Positions 33,519 through 42,689 of a stretch of 64,000 nucleotides of DNA are shown here, piece by piece. The stretch spans positions 310,001 through 374,000 of the forward strand of contig NZ_JBHSLA010000002.1 in NCBI RefSeq assembly GCF_042657385.1, given 5' to 3'. Both the position numbers and the translations under genes were made by a program. How positions within the stretch are numbered: position 1 is the first letter of the stretch; every line of letters begins with the position of its first letter. Source of the stretch: Algorimicrobium hallyeonense. GTDB lineage: Bacteria > Bacteroidota > Bacteroidia > Flavobacteriales > Flavobacteriaceae. The notes under the pieces were generated by a model. The model did not search any database. It saw only the letters and a program-made list of their open reading frames with translations, and was not told where the DNA came from.

Positions 33519-34136
33519 ATGAATACAAAGTTAAAAGCCACAATTACGAGTTTACAAGAGAATTCTATTAGTCGTGAACGACAGGAAACAATTAAACCTT
33601 TGATTGATTTCATAAAACATAAACACATTGCAAAACAAGCAATTAGATTAAATTTTATATGCACCCATAATTCCCGAAGGAGTCATTTATCCCAAATATG
33701 GGCTCAAGCTTTAGCGCATTATTTTGGAATAACAAATATAACTTGTTATTCAGGTGGGACCGAAGCAACCGCCGTTTATCCTGTTGTAATTGATACATTG
33801 ATTGATCAAGGCTTTGAGATTCAACACTTAACTGAACACGACAATCCTATTTACAGTATGAAATATGCGAAAAATGAACCCGCTATAATTGCATTTTCTA
33901 AAACCTATGACAATACCTTTAATCCAGAATCTGAATTTGCCGCTATTTTAACATGTTCGCAAGCGGACGTAGGTTGTCCGTTTATTGCAGGCGCAGAACA
34001 ACGTATTCCCATTACATATGAAGACCCAAAGGCTTTTGATAACACGCCGATGCAAAAGGAAAAATATTTGGAACGAAGTCTTCAAATTGCCTCTGAATTA
34101 TTATATGTGTTTTCTCAAATAAAAACAAATGACTAA
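33519..34136 (+). CDS. arsC: Arsenate reductase-like low-molecular-weight phosphatase-fold protein
   Basis: A 205-residue protein of the LMW tyrosine phosphatase/ArsC fold. The P-loop Cys48-x5-Arg54 is in FICTHNSRRSHLSQ, and the acidic loop is YEDPKAFDN. A Cys-containing stretch ILTCSQADVGCP may give the redox cysteines. It has about 40 residues before the P-loop that most single-domain ArsC proteins lack. It should reduce arsenate to arsenite for export. It overlaps the acr3 gene by 8 bases. Confidence 0.86.
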   Translation: MNTKLKATITSLQENSISRERQETIKPLIDFIKHKHIAKQAIRLNFICTHNSRRSHLSQIWAQALAHYFGITNITCYSGGTEATAVYPVVIDTLIDQGFEIQHLTEHDNPIYSMKYAKNEPAIIAFSKTYDNTFNPESEFAAILTCSQADVGCPFIAGAEQRIPITYEDPKAFDNTPMQKEKYLERSLQIASELLYVFSQIKTND

Positions 34137-35157
34137 AAAATTATCCTTTTTAGATAGCTATTTAACACTTTGGATCTTTTTAGCCATGCTGTTCGGTGTG
34201 GCTATTGGTAACCTGATTCCAGCTATCCCAAACTCTATAAATCAATTAAGCCATGGCGTTACCAATTATCCAATTGCTATTGGGTTAATTTTAATGATGT
34301 ATCCACCGTTGGCTAAAGTTAATTATAAGCTTTTACCGGCTGTTTTTAAAGACGTCAAAGTATTATCTATTTCTCTATTTCTTAATTGGATTATTGGCCC
34401 CATTTTAATGTTCGTGCTAGCTATTACCTTTCTGCAGGATTACCCTGAATATATGATAGGCCTTATTCTTATTGGACTTGCGCGTTGCATTGCCATGGTA
34501 CTAGTTTGGAATGACCTTGCGGAAGGAAGCAGCGAATATGGTGCTGGTTTGGTAGCTTTAAACAGTATATTTCAAGTGTTTGCTTATAGCTTCTATGCTT
34601 GGTTATTTATTACTGTTTTACCACCTTATTTTGGTTATGAAGGTGCTATTGTTGATATTTCTATTGCAACTATAGCAGAAAGTGTACTTATATATTTAGG
34701 AATTCCTTTTGCTTTAGGCATTTTAAGTCGCTTTATTTTAGTACCCCTGAAAGGTGAAACGTGGTATAATGAATCTTTTATTCCTAGAATCTCACCCATC
34801 ACCTTAATAGCCTTATTATTTACTATTGTGGTCATGTTTTCATTAAAAGGTGAAATGATAATGACCATACCATTTGATATTCTAATCATTGGTATTCCAC
34901 TAATAATTTACTTCGTTATTATGTTTGTTATCAGCTTTTTTGTGAGCAAAGCAGTTGGTGCATCGTATACCACCAATACAGCTATATCCTTTACTGCAGC
35001 TGGTAATAATTTTGAGTTAGCCATAGCTGTAGCTATTGCTGTTTTTGGAATTAATTCTGGCCAGGCGTTTACAGGTGTGGTTGGACCACTGATAGAAGTT
35101 CCTGCATTGATTTTACTGGTTCGTGTCGCGTTTTGGTTACGCAAAAAATACTATTAA
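34129..35157 (+). CDS. acr3: Arsenite efflux transporter Acr3
   Basis: A 342-residue inner-membrane arsenite carrier of the Acr3 (BART) family with about ten membrane helices. The conserved Cys lies in LIGLARCIAMVLVWNDLA, the region of the cysteine essential in other Acr3 proteins. The C-terminal half has AISFTAAGNNFELAIAVAIAVFG, a conserved family stretch. It is the last gene of the arsenic operon and overlaps arsC. Confidence 0.93.
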   Translation: MTKKLSFLDSYLTLWIFLAMLFGVAIGNLIPAIPNSINQLSHGVTNYPIAIGLILMMYPPLAKVNYKLLPAVFKDVKVLSISLFLNWIIGPILMFVLAITFLQDYPEYMIGLILIGLARCIAMVLVWNDLAEGSSEYGAGLVALNSIFQVFAYSFYAWLFITVLPPYFGYEGAIVDISIATIAESVLIYLGIPFALGILSRFILVPLKGETWYNESFIPRISPITLIALLFTIVVMFSLKGEMIMTIPFDILIIGIPLIIYFVIMFVISFFVSKAVGASYTTNTAISFTAAGNNFELAIAVAIAVFGINSGQAFTGVVGPLIEVPALILLVRVAFWLRKKYY

Positions 35158-35201
35158 CATCTCATTTTCAATACTTTAAAACATTAGTTCTTATAAATCT
35201 G

Positions 35202-35209
35202 TATATTTG
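35202..35209 (+). promoter_or_regulatory. -7 promoter element of the TPR-HTH regulator gene
   Basis: TATATTTG is a full TANNTTTG match, 28 bases before the GTG start. Confidence 0.55.
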
Positions 35210-35237
35210 AGTAAACTAACCAATTACCTTTTATCTA

Positions 35238-36992
35238 GTGATACGCTTAAGACAATTGTTTTTTATAGTAAGCATTGCTTTATCTTTAAAATGCAGTGCT
35301 CAAATTAACTTGACTAGTGATGAAGCTTTAAAAAAATACCAGAGCATAACAGCTACTATGTCTGAATCATTTCCTGAAAATGAATTCAAAACATACAGAC
35401 GTGAATCTTTTACGGAACAACAACTTCAAACGTATTTGTTGCAACATTATAAACGGTTGGACTTATTACCATTTATTGAAGACCATTATCTTTTTAAAAT
35501 GCAGAGCTATTTGCATTCCGGGAACTGGTTTCGTGAAATTGGATTTCCTGAAGAATCCATAAAATGGTATAAGGCGTTTTTCGAGTATTACGATGCGAAT
35601 TTCAAAAAGTTATCTCCTGAAGAAAAGTATAATTTAGTTGAAATAATTACGTATTCTTATGGTATACAAGCCGATAATTATGCGCGAATTGGTCAATTAG
35701 ATAGCGCTACATTACAACATAAAAAAAACATAGCCTTTATTAAAGATTATAATATTATAACTAAGCCGTCGGCATTTAATAATTATGGGCTGTTTTTTTA
35801 TTGGCACAAAAAGGATTTAGATTCCGCATTAGTTTATTTCAATAAAGCGTATTTACTAACTAAAGAAAAATTCCCAAAGCACACCTTACTTGGTAGTATT
35901 CGTGATAATATTGCGGATATTTATATAGACAGGAAACAACCTGAAATGGCATTGCCTTTATATCGGGAAAATTTCAATTTGTATAGTAATATTAAAAATG
36001 AAAGATCAAACCAATTTGATGTTTCACGTCTTATAAGCGCTGGAGTTCAACAAGTGGAAACAGAAATAAAACTAAAAAAGCTAAATGAAGCAGAAGAAAC
36101 ATTTAATAAACTTCTTAAAACCTTATCAGGTCCATCATTTAACAACCATATTCAAAGTCAATCGCAATTACAAATCCTAGGTGCAGAACAAGCATTGTAT
36201 ACCAAACAAGAAAAATTTAAAGAAGCTTTGGAAGTTGCAAACAGATTTCGAAAACTTTCAGATAGTTTATCTACACTCTCCAAACTTGCTGATCAAAGAT
36301 GGCAAGATGAGCTGAACACCATATCTCTAGATCGAGTTGCACTAAATTTTAAAATTGACAGAATAGAGAAAGAGAATAAAATTCAAAGTCAAAGATCTAA
36401 ACTATGGATTGTAACTTTATCATCATCCATAATTTTAATTTTATTACTGTCTTTATTCTTACGCAGACGCCAACACATAATTAATGCGAAAAACAAACAA
36501 CTTTTAGCCGAACAGAAATTAGAAATTTCACGTGTAAACAATGAAAACTTACAATCTGAAATTGAGTCTAAACAACGTGACCTATCTGATTTTGCTATCA
36601 ATCTGACCCAAAACCAAGAATGGGCTCAAGATTTGGCAAATAAATTAGAAATAATAATGGAAGCGTCTTCCGAAGGTAAAAAAGCCTTATTAGCGCATTT
36701 AGAACAGGATATACAAAACAAGATTACCTTTGATACTAACACTCACGAATTCTATGAAAAACTAGATAAATTAAGTGATGCCTTTTATAGTAAACTTAAC
36801 GGACTATTTACTAATTTGAGTAAAAATGAAATACGGTTGTGTTCACTAATTCGTCTAAAAATGGACAGTAGAAGTATAGCAACACTTCAAAATATTACAC
36901 TAGCTTCTTTAAATACCAGTCGGTATCGGTTACGAAAAAAATTAGATCTTTCAGTGAATGAAGATTTAGACAGTTTTATTCAAAACATGTAA
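35238..36992 (+). CDS. TPR-transmembrane-HTH regulator
   Basis: A 584-residue regulator of a type common in Bacteroidota. A signal peptide (ends CSAQ, residue 22) precedes a periplasmic TPR domain (residues 40-350, with SALVYFNKAYLLT and similar repeats). One membrane helix lies at about 389-411 (LWIVTLSSSIILILLLSLFL). A cytoplasmic coiled coil (LLAEQKLEISRVNNENLQSEIE) and a C-terminal LuxR-like HTH follow (LSKNEIRLCSLIRLKMDSRSIATLQNITLASLNTSRYRLRKKL). It senses an envelope signal and binds DNA directly. GTG 35238 is used as start; no ATG gives the signal peptide. The next gene and its phased repeats are likely targets. Confidence 0.88.
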   Translation: MIRLRQLFFIVSIALSLKCSAQINLTSDEALKKYQSITATMSESFPENEFKTYRRESFTEQQLQTYLLQHYKRLDLLPFIEDHYLFKMQSYLHSGNWFREIGFPEESIKWYKAFFEYYDANFKKLSPEEKYNLVEIITYSYGIQADNYARIGQLDSATLQHKKNIAFIKDYNIITKPSAFNNYGLFFYWHKKDLDSALVYFNKAYLLTKEKFPKHTLLGSIRDNIADIYIDRKQPEMALPLYRENFNLYSNIKNERSNQFDVSRLISAGVQQVETEIKLKKLNEAEETFNKLLKTLSGPSFNNHIQSQSQLQILGAEQALYTKQEKFKEALEVANRFRKLSDSLSTLSKLADQRWQDELNTISLDRVALNFKIDRIEKENKIQSQRSKLWIVTLSSSIILILLLSLFLRRRQHIINAKNKQLLAEQKLEISRVNNENLQSEIESKQRDLSDFAINLTQNQEWAQDLANKLEIIMEASSEGKKALLAHLEQDIQNKITFDTNTHEFYEKLDKLSDAFYSKLNGLFTNLSKNEIRLCSLIRLKMDSRSIATLQNITLASLNTSRYRLRKKLDLSVNEDLDSFIQNM

Positions 36993-37041
36993 CTACTTAA
37001 AAAACAACAAATTAAAATTATTTAGACTCGAATAACGCACT

Positions 37042-37085
37042 TGTCTATCAAATGTCTATTGCCTGTGCATTACCTGTCTATATGC
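37042..37085 (+). repeat. Four 11-base phased repeats upstream of a promoter
   Basis: The heptamer TGTCTAT occurs at 37042, 37053 and 37075, and a degenerate copy TGTGCAT at 37064. The spacing is exactly 11 bases, so all copies face the same side of the DNA. The block ends five bases before a TTTG -33 element. This is a good candidate binding site for an activator, perhaps the HTH protein encoded upstream. Confidence 0.75.
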
Positions 37086-37088
37086 ATA

Positions 37089-37121
37089 TTTGGTTCTGTA
37101 CGTTTTTATCTTATACTTTAG
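37089..37121 (+). promoter_or_regulatory. Promoter of the small secreted protein gene
   Basis: TTTG at 37089-37092 and TACTTTAG at 37114-37121 (one mismatch to TANNTTTG) are 21 bases apart. The start codon is at 37187, giving a leader of about 60 bases. Confidence 0.5.
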
Positions 37122-37186
37122 TTCCAGTTAAAAAAAGGTTCCTAATTAGTAGCAACATTTGTATAACCTTATAAAACTTTAGTATT

Positions 37187-37702
37187 ATGAAAACGTATGT
37201 AATTGGTCTACTATTTCTAGGCTTTACCAACCTAATGATTGCTCAAAATGATTTAGCGCTTTTAGCAACACCCAACCCAACAAACCATTCTGAAACTATT
37301 AAAATGGTTAAGAATATGGATTATTTAACCACTATGAATGACTTTGATATATCTAAAAAAGTATTAAAGCTTCAAGATCTTGTAGCTAACTATGATATCA
37401 AGGCACATAACGTTTATAATTCGAAAAGCGCAACCACATACACAGTGAATTTTAAGGAAGGAAAAAACAACTTGTTGGCTGTCTATGATAAAAATGGAAC
37501 CCTTTTAAAGTGTCATGAACAGTATCAAAACATCAAATTACCATTTGTATTGAGTTCTGAAATAATTAAAGCCAATCCAGGCTATTCCTTAAATGAGGTG
37601 TATTGTAATATCCAATACAATAAAGATGTAGATACTGAAATAAAATATCGTGTGGTACTTAAGAATGGTAGAAAAACAAAAACAGTTCTTTTGGATTTGT
37701 AA
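37187..37702 (+). CDS. Small secreted protein, PepSY-like in appearance
   Basis: A 171-residue exported protein with signal peptide ending LMIAQ (residue 20). The region DYLTTMNDFDISKKVLKLQDLVANYDIK is helical. The second half (residues 85-171) alternates short strands: YTVNFKEGKNNLLAVYDKNGTLLK, then NPGYSLNEVYCNIQYNKD and IKYRVVLKNGRKTKTVLLD. This resembles PepSY-like (beta-lactamase-inhibitor-like) domains common in Bacteroidota, but the match is not certain. It lies downstream of the TPR-HTH regulator and its promoter carries phased repeats, so it is probably controlled by that regulator. Confidence 0.72.
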   Translation: MKTYVIGLLFLGFTNLMIAQNDLALLATPNPTNHSETIKMVKNMDYLTTMNDFDISKKVLKLQDLVANYDIKAHNVYNSKSATTYTVNFKEGKNNLLAVYDKNGTLLKCHEQYQNIKLPFVLSSEIIKANPGYSLNEVYCNIQYNKDVDTEIKYRVVLKNGRKTKTVLLDL

Positions 37703-37727
37703 TCAAGATTTTAGCGGTGAATAAATG

Positions 37728-37759
37728 GAGGTGTAATCCCTTTTTAAAAATTACACCTC
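37728..37759. terminator. Bidirectional intrinsic terminator
   Basis: Arms GAGGTGTAAT and ATTACACCTC (10 bases, perfect) with a 12-base loop lie between two convergent genes; TTATTTTT follows on the plus strand. Confidence 0.85.
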
Positions 37760-37771
37760 TTATTTTTCGCC

Positions 37772-38677
37772 TTAAATAACAATCAATTTCTGACCAATTT
37801 TTAACGTCGCATTTTTATTAATTCCATTTAATTTACACAAAGCTGCTAAACTCATATTACTTCTAGAAGAAATGCGAGATAAGGTATCCCCGCGCTTAAC
37901 AATATAAACAGTTTTTGGCTTGTTGGCCAACGCTATTGCTTCCGATTCTGTAGTTGGAACATCTATCGTACCTTTACGCTTGCTATTGTGTAATTCTGGA
38001 CGTGTCATATCACGTGTAATCCAAATTTCATTATTAAGAACTTCGTTTGAGTCGTTAAATTGCAATAAATATTCTGGGTTAATTTGAATTCCCTGATAGC
38101 TTACTTCTAAATGTAAATGACTACCACGAGCATTTCCAGAAGTACCACCTTTTCCTAAATAACTACCCGCAACAACGGAATCATTTTCTTTTACACCATA
38201 GCTCGATAAATGTGCATAAGCCGTTTCCAAACCATTAAAATGACGAACCACAACCGAACGACCATGACCTGAACTATAATTGGCAAAACGAACCACACCA
38301 TCAAACATGGCAAAAAGGCTATCGCCCGTTACTAAATCAATATCAATACCTTTATGAGCACGTCCTTTCCGCCAACCATAGCGGGAGGTAATTACTTTAT
38401 TTTTAGAAATAGGAGAGGCGTAATTAGAATTATTAAATTGTAAATGAATAGGAAATTTGATGTCCTTGCCGTAATCAACTCGAATTTTACTCGTATCCCA
38501 ATAATCTGTTGTAATATCAACAGCGTCTTCAGCTTCTTCAACTTCATAGGTTTCTAATAAATCGTGACTACTGGCCACAAAATTAAGAAGGTTTGGAGAT
38601 GGGTCTCCAGAGTTTATAATTTGGCCAAAGCTATTGGAAGCTAGGCACAAACAAATAAGGGCAAAAAATGATTTCAT
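37772..38677 (-). CDS. M23 family metallopeptidase with C-terminal LysM
   Basis: A 301-residue secreted peptidoglycan hydrolase. Signal peptide ends NSFGQ (residue 19). The LytM/M23 domain (about residues 85-190) has SRYGWRKGRAHKGIDID, with the zinc ligands His and Asp, and GSHLHLEVSYQG, with the second HxH. A LysM domain (residues about 252-301, YIVKRGDTLSRISSRSNMSLAALCKLN) binds peptidoglycan. The active-site residues are intact, so it should be a DD- or LD-endopeptidase in cell-wall growth or separation. It is a single gene. Confidence 0.92.
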   Translation of the reverse strand: MKSFFALICLCLASNSFGQIINSGDPSPNLLNFVASSHDLLETYEVEEAEDAVDITTDYWDTSKIRVDYGKDIKFPIHLQFNNSNYASPISKNKVITSRYGWRKGRAHKGIDIDLVTGDSLFAMFDGVVRFANYSSGHGRSVVVRHFNGLETAYAHLSSYGVKENDSVVAGSYLGKGGTSGNARGSHLHLEVSYQGIQINPEYLLQFNDSNEVLNNEIWITRDMTRPELHNSKRKGTIDVPTTESEAIALANKPKTVYIVKRGDTLSRISSRSNMSLAALCKLNGINKNATLKIGQKLIVI

Positions 38678-38940
38678 AGGTTACTTTGTGCTATTAAAAA
38701 CCTGTTAACGTTAAAATTCGCAAAATATTATTTTTGCGACGTCCGAAAATAAAAAATAAATCAATATAAAATCATAAAATTTTGTTAGAGTTTAGATGTC
38801 GTGTTATAATTTCACCCAAACACCTATCCACCTGATATTCAAAGGGAAATTAATAGAACACAAGCACAATCTAGAGAGATGGATAATTAAACTGTTATTA
38901 ATTCTTTTCTATTAAATTCCATAACCAATTTAACAGTCAT

Positions 38941-38948
38941 TATCTTTG
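38941..38948 (+). promoter_or_regulatory. -7 promoter element of the DEFD helicase gene
   Basis: TATCTTTG is a full TANNTTTG match, 22 bases before ATG 38971. Confidence 0.55.
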
Positions 38949-38970
38949 GCGCTCTAAATAGAAGATTACC

Positions 38971-40281
38971 ATGGCCAATTCCATAAAAGCACAACAAGAC
39001 ATATTAGCAAAATTGCATATTACTAAACTTAATGACATGCAGGAAGAGGCTTTGTTAGCCATTGCCAATGCTGAAAACACTGTGCTTTTGTCGCCAACAG
39101 GAACTGGTAAAACAGTGGCTTTTTTATTACCTACGTTGGCGGAATTGGATGCGGATTGTCCCAACGTGCAATTGCTAATTTTGGTACCATCACGGGAATT
39201 GGCTATTCAAATTGAACAAGTAATCCGTGAAATGGGAACCGGTTTTAAAGCCAATGCCGTTTATGGTGGCAGACACTTTTCAAAAGATAAAATTGAACTG
39301 ACTCATACACCAGCCATCCTGATTGGGACACCAGGACGTGTGGCTGACCATTTACGGAGAGAAACCTTTTCTGTAAAAGATATTAAAACCTTGGTTCTAG
39401 ATGAGTTTGATAAATCGTTAGAAATTGGTTTTGAAGCCGAAATGAGCGAGATTATTGAACACCTTCCTTACATAGAAAAACGTGTGTTAACTTCGGCTAC
39501 ACAAGGAGTTAAAATACCAAGTTTCGTTGGGCTTACCAATGAATTGGTGATTGATTATTCAGATTCGGAAGCATCCAATATTCAAATAAAAAAGGTGATT
39601 TCGCCGCTAAAAGACAAGCGCAATACTTTATTAGATTTACTCTATGATATAGGCACTAAACCCGGAATTATATTCTGTAATTATAAGGATACCATTCAAT
39701 ATGTCAGCGACTTTTTAAACAGTCAGAATATTGCACATGGTTGCTTTTATGGTGGTTTAGAACAAATAGATCGGGAGCGTGCTTTAATTAAATTCCGAAA
39801 TGGAACGCATCAAATTATCATCGCTACAGATTTGGCTGCTCGTGGATTAGACATTCCAGAGTTGAACTATATTATTCATTATCAATTACCACTAAAAGCA
39901 GAAGAATTCACCCATAGAAATGGACGAACCGCTAGAATGAATGCTGAAGGAACCGCGTATGTGTTGCAATGGGAAGATGAGTATTTACCAGATTTTATTG
40001 ACACCAACCACATTGTAAAACTGAAAGGGAATCCTAAAAAGTTAGAATCCGACTGGGTAACACTCTTTGTTTCAGGAGGACGAAAAGATAAAATTTCGAA
40101 AGGTGATATTGCTGGTTTACTCTTTAAACAAGGCCATTTAGAAAAACATGAATTAGGTGTTATAGAATTAAAACAAGACTGTGCTTTTGTAGCCGTTCCA
40201 AAAAAGAAAGCTAATGCGGTTGTTGAAAAGACTAATAATTCACGTTTGAAAAAGAAGAAAGTGCGGATTACTATCTTGTAA
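38971..40281 (+). CDS. DEAD-box-type RNA helicase with DEFD motif
   Basis: A 436-residue helicase. Motif I is SPTGTGKT (Lys47), then PSREL, GTPGRVADHL, D144-E-F-D147 in VLDEFDKSL (Ala of DEAD replaced by Phe), TSAT in LTSATQG, ATDLAARGLDIP and HRNGRTARM. The C-terminal 100 residues carry a small domain (ISKGDIAGLLFKQGHLEKHELGVIELKQDCAFVAVPKKKA) similar to the RNA-binding DbpA-type region, so it may act on rRNA. It is the third of four DEAD-type helicases in this window. Confidence 0.88.
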   Translation: MANSIKAQQDILAKLHITKLNDMQEEALLAIANAENTVLLSPTGTGKTVAFLLPTLAELDADCPNVQLLILVPSRELAIQIEQVIREMGTGFKANAVYGGRHFSKDKIELTHTPAILIGTPGRVADHLRRETFSVKDIKTLVLDEFDKSLEIGFEAEMSEIIEHLPYIEKRVLTSATQGVKIPSFVGLTNELVIDYSDSEASNIQIKKVISPLKDKRNTLLDLLYDIGTKPGIIFCNYKDTIQYVSDFLNSQNIAHGCFYGGLEQIDRERALIKFRNGTHQIIIATDLAARGLDIPELNYIIHYQLPLKAEEFTHRNGRTARMNAEGTAYVLQWEDEYLPDFIDTNHIVKLKGNPKKLESDWVTLFVSGGRKDKISKGDIAGLLFKQGHLEKHELGVIELKQDCAFVAVPKKKANAVVEKTNNSRLKKKKVRITIL

Positions 40282-40338
40282 TACTATTCCATAAATCTTA
40301 AGGAAAGTTTAACAGGCTTCATCTGTTTATAGTCAGTG

Positions 40339-40364
40339 TTTGTGTGAATTGCTTTGTATTTTTG
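40339..40364 (+). promoter_or_regulatory. Promoter of the ene-reductase gene
   Basis: TTTG at 40339-40342 and TATTTTTG at 40357-40364 match the -33/-7 elements, though the 14-base gap is shorter than usual. The start codon is about 40 bases downstream. Confidence 0.45.
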
Positions 40365-40404
40365 TAAAACAATACATATTTAACTTCAAAAGACATTTAT
40401 GACC

Positions 40405-41499
40405 ATGAAACAAGCCTTATTAGAACCTTATAAACTGAACAATAGTATTACCTTAAAAAATCGCGTGGTTATGGCACCCATGACGCGGAGTCGTGCTGAT
40501 AATCCAGATAAAGTTCCTACTAAAGAATTACAGGCGCTTTATTATGCGCAACGTGCTTCGGCTGGATTAATTATTTCAGAAGGCTCACAAGTTTCAGAAC
40601 AGGCGGTTGGTTATATACATACGCCTGGAATCCATTCCCAAAAGCAAGTAGAAGGGTGGAAGCTGGTTACTAAAGCGGTTCATGATCAAGGTGGTAACAT
40701 ATTTATACAGCTGTGGCATGTGGGTCGGATGTCGCATCCTGATTTTCATAATGGCAATTTACCAATAGCACCTTCGGCTATTAACCCGAAGTCACAATCT
40801 TTTACACCAACAGGTTTTAAAGATACGGTAACGCCAAAAGCAATGACACAAGCCGATATTGATCAAACCATATTAGATTTCAAGAATGCAGCAAAAAATG
40901 CCATGGATGCTGGGTTTGATGGCGTGGAAATACATTCCTCAAACGGGTATTTATTCCATCAGTTTTTTAGTACAACATCCAATATTAGAACCGATAATTA
41001 TGGTGGCAGTATTGAAAATCGAGCACGTTTTTTCTTTGAAGTTCTGGACGCTATCAAATCGGTTATGCCTGAAAATAGAGTAGGAGTCCGCTTTAATCCT
41101 TCAGCTCATAATCTGTTTGGTGTAACGGTTAATGAAGATACCATACCGACATTTGATTATATTATTACTAAATTAAATGACTACGATTTAGCATATGTGC
41201 ATTTATCCGAACCGTTTAATGATGTTTCAGACGTGCCTTATGCGGAAACAGAAATTGCCAAAAGATACAGACCGATTTACAAAGGTACACTCATGATAAA
41301 CACGAATTTTAAGCAGGCGAGTGGTAACGCGGTTTTAGAACGAGGCGATGCGGATTTAGTCGCCATTGGAAAACCTTTTATTTCTAATCCGGATTTGGTG
41401 GAGCGTTTTGAGCAAAACTTGGAATTAGCAGAATGGGATGCTGATACATTTTATACCACTGGTAAAAAGGGCTATACCGATTATGAAAAAATAACATAA
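40405..41499 (+). CDS. Old yellow enzyme-family ene-reductase (NemA-like)
   Basis: An FMN-dependent reductase of activated C=C bonds, as in N-ethylmaleimide reductase. It has the TIM-barrel signature VVMAPMTRSRADNPDKVPT, GLIISEGSQVSEQAVGY, the substrate-binding His/Asn pair in EIHSSNGYLFHQFFS, and the FMN phosphate region GDADLVAIGKPFISNPDLV. The motif HSSNGYL is slightly different from the usual HGANGYL or HAANGYL. ATG 40405 (MKQALLEPYKL) is preferred over 40399. It precedes a zinc alcohol dehydrogenase by 87 bases; the pair may detoxify reactive carbonyls. Confidence 0.9.
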   Translation: MKQALLEPYKLNNSITLKNRVVMAPMTRSRADNPDKVPTKELQALYYAQRASAGLIISEGSQVSEQAVGYIHTPGIHSQKQVEGWKLVTKAVHDQGGNIFIQLWHVGRMSHPDFHNGNLPIAPSAINPKSQSFTPTGFKDTVTPKAMTQADIDQTILDFKNAAKNAMDAGFDGVEIHSSNGYLFHQFFSTTSNIRTDNYGGSIENRARFFFEVLDAIKSVMPENRVGVRFNPSAHNLFGVTVNEDTIPTFDYIITKLNDYDLAYVHLSEPFNDVSDVPYAETEIAKRYRPIYKGTLMINTNFKQASGNAVLERGDADLVAIGKPFISNPDLVERFEQNLELAEWDADTFYTTGKKGYTDYEKIT

Positions 41500-41586
41500 G
41501 TTTAATACACGATTTTTAAAAGTTCGCCTGTTGAATAGTACCTTATCCATTCACAAAAAAATAATATTAAAAGAAATATAAACGCT

Positions 41587-42636
41587 ATGAAAGAAACTGT
41601 AAAAGCTTATGGAGCTAAAAGTGCCACAGCCAATTTAGAACCAATGACTATTGAACGTCGCGACTTACAAGCAACCGATGTAAACATAGATATCCTATAC
41701 TGTGGTGTGTGTCATTCAGATATACACACGGTACGAAACGATTGGAAAGGCTCTACATATCCCGTAATACCAGGTCATGAAATTATTGGTCGTGTTACAG
41801 AAGTAGGAACAGAGGTAAACAATTTTAAAGTAGGAGATTTAGTGGGTGTTGGTTGTATGGTAGATTCCTGCCAAACGTGCAACAGCTGCCAACATGATTT
41901 GGAGCAGTTTTGCGAAAATGGTGCCACTTTTACCTATAACAGTCCAGATAAGCATTTAGGCGGACAAACGTACGGTGGTTACACAACTTCTGTGGTTTGT
42001 GATCAAGAATTTGTATTGCGTGTTCCAGAAAATATTGACCCAAAAGGTGCAGCACCATTGCTTTGTGCTGGAATTACAACGTGGTCGCCATTACGTCATT
42101 GGAAGGTGAAGAAAGGTGATAAAGTAGGTGTGATTGGTTTAGGAGGGCTTGGACATTTGGGTGTTAAGTTTGCCAATGCTTTGGGAGCTCATGTGGTGAT
42201 GATAACAACTTCGCCAGAGAAAGCGGATGATGCCGAACGATTAGGTGCTCATGAGGTGTTGATTTCAAAAAATCAAGACGCGATGAAAGCTCATGCGAAT
42301 AGTTTCGACTTTATTTTGAACACTATTCCAGTTGGCCATGCTATGGATCCGTATTTGAGTTTATTGAAAATTGATGCGACTATGGTTTTAGTTGGTGCTA
42401 TTGAACCGATGAAGGAATTTAATGGCGGAAGTTTGGTTATGGGACGTAAACGTGTTGCTGGATCCTTAATTGGTGGTATTAAAGAAACCCAAGAGATGTT
42501 AGATTTCTGTGGCGAGCATAATATTGTTTCGGATATTGAAATGATTAACATGCAAGATATTAACGATGCTTTTGAACGTGTTACTAAAAACGATGTGAAA
42601 TACCGTTTTGTAATTGACATGGCTAGTTTGAAATAA
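41587..42636 (+). CDS. Zinc-dependent NAD(P)-alcohol dehydrogenase
   Basis: A medium-chain dehydrogenase of the cinnamyl alcohol/YahK group, which interconverts aldehydes and alcohols. Catalytic zinc ligands are Cys42 (YCGVCHSDIH) and His64-Glu65 (PGHEIIG). The structural zinc is held by Cys95, Cys98, Cys101 and Cys109. The nucleotide-binding motif is VIGLGGLGHLGVKFA. Length 349 is normal. It probably works with the ene-reductase upstream on reactive aldehydes; NADP preference is likely for this group. Confidence 0.92.
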   Translation: MKETVKAYGAKSATANLEPMTIERRDLQATDVNIDILYCGVCHSDIHTVRNDWKGSTYPVIPGHEIIGRVTEVGTEVNNFKVGDLVGVGCMVDSCQTCNSCQHDLEQFCENGATFTYNSPDKHLGGQTYGGYTTSVVCDQEFVLRVPENIDPKGAAPLLCAGITTWSPLRHWKVKKGDKVGVIGLGGLGHLGVKFANALGAHVVMITTSPEKADDAERLGAHEVLISKNQDAMKAHANSFDFILNTIPVGHAMDPYLSLLKIDATMVLVGAIEPMKEFNGGSLVMGRKRVAGSLIGGIKETQEMLDFCGEHNIVSDIEMINMQDINDAFERVTKNDVKYRFVIDMASLK

Positions 42637-42641
42637 CATAT

Positions 42642-42673
42642 AATAAGGGGTGTTCTGATGGGTATCCCTTATT
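42642..42673 (+). terminator. Possible terminator after the alcohol dehydrogenase gene
   Basis: AATAAGGG and CCCTTATT form an 8-base stem with a 16-base loop. The following sequence has only a weak T-run, so this is tentative. Confidence 0.4.
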
Positions 42674-42689
42674 CTTGTAAATTTCTATT

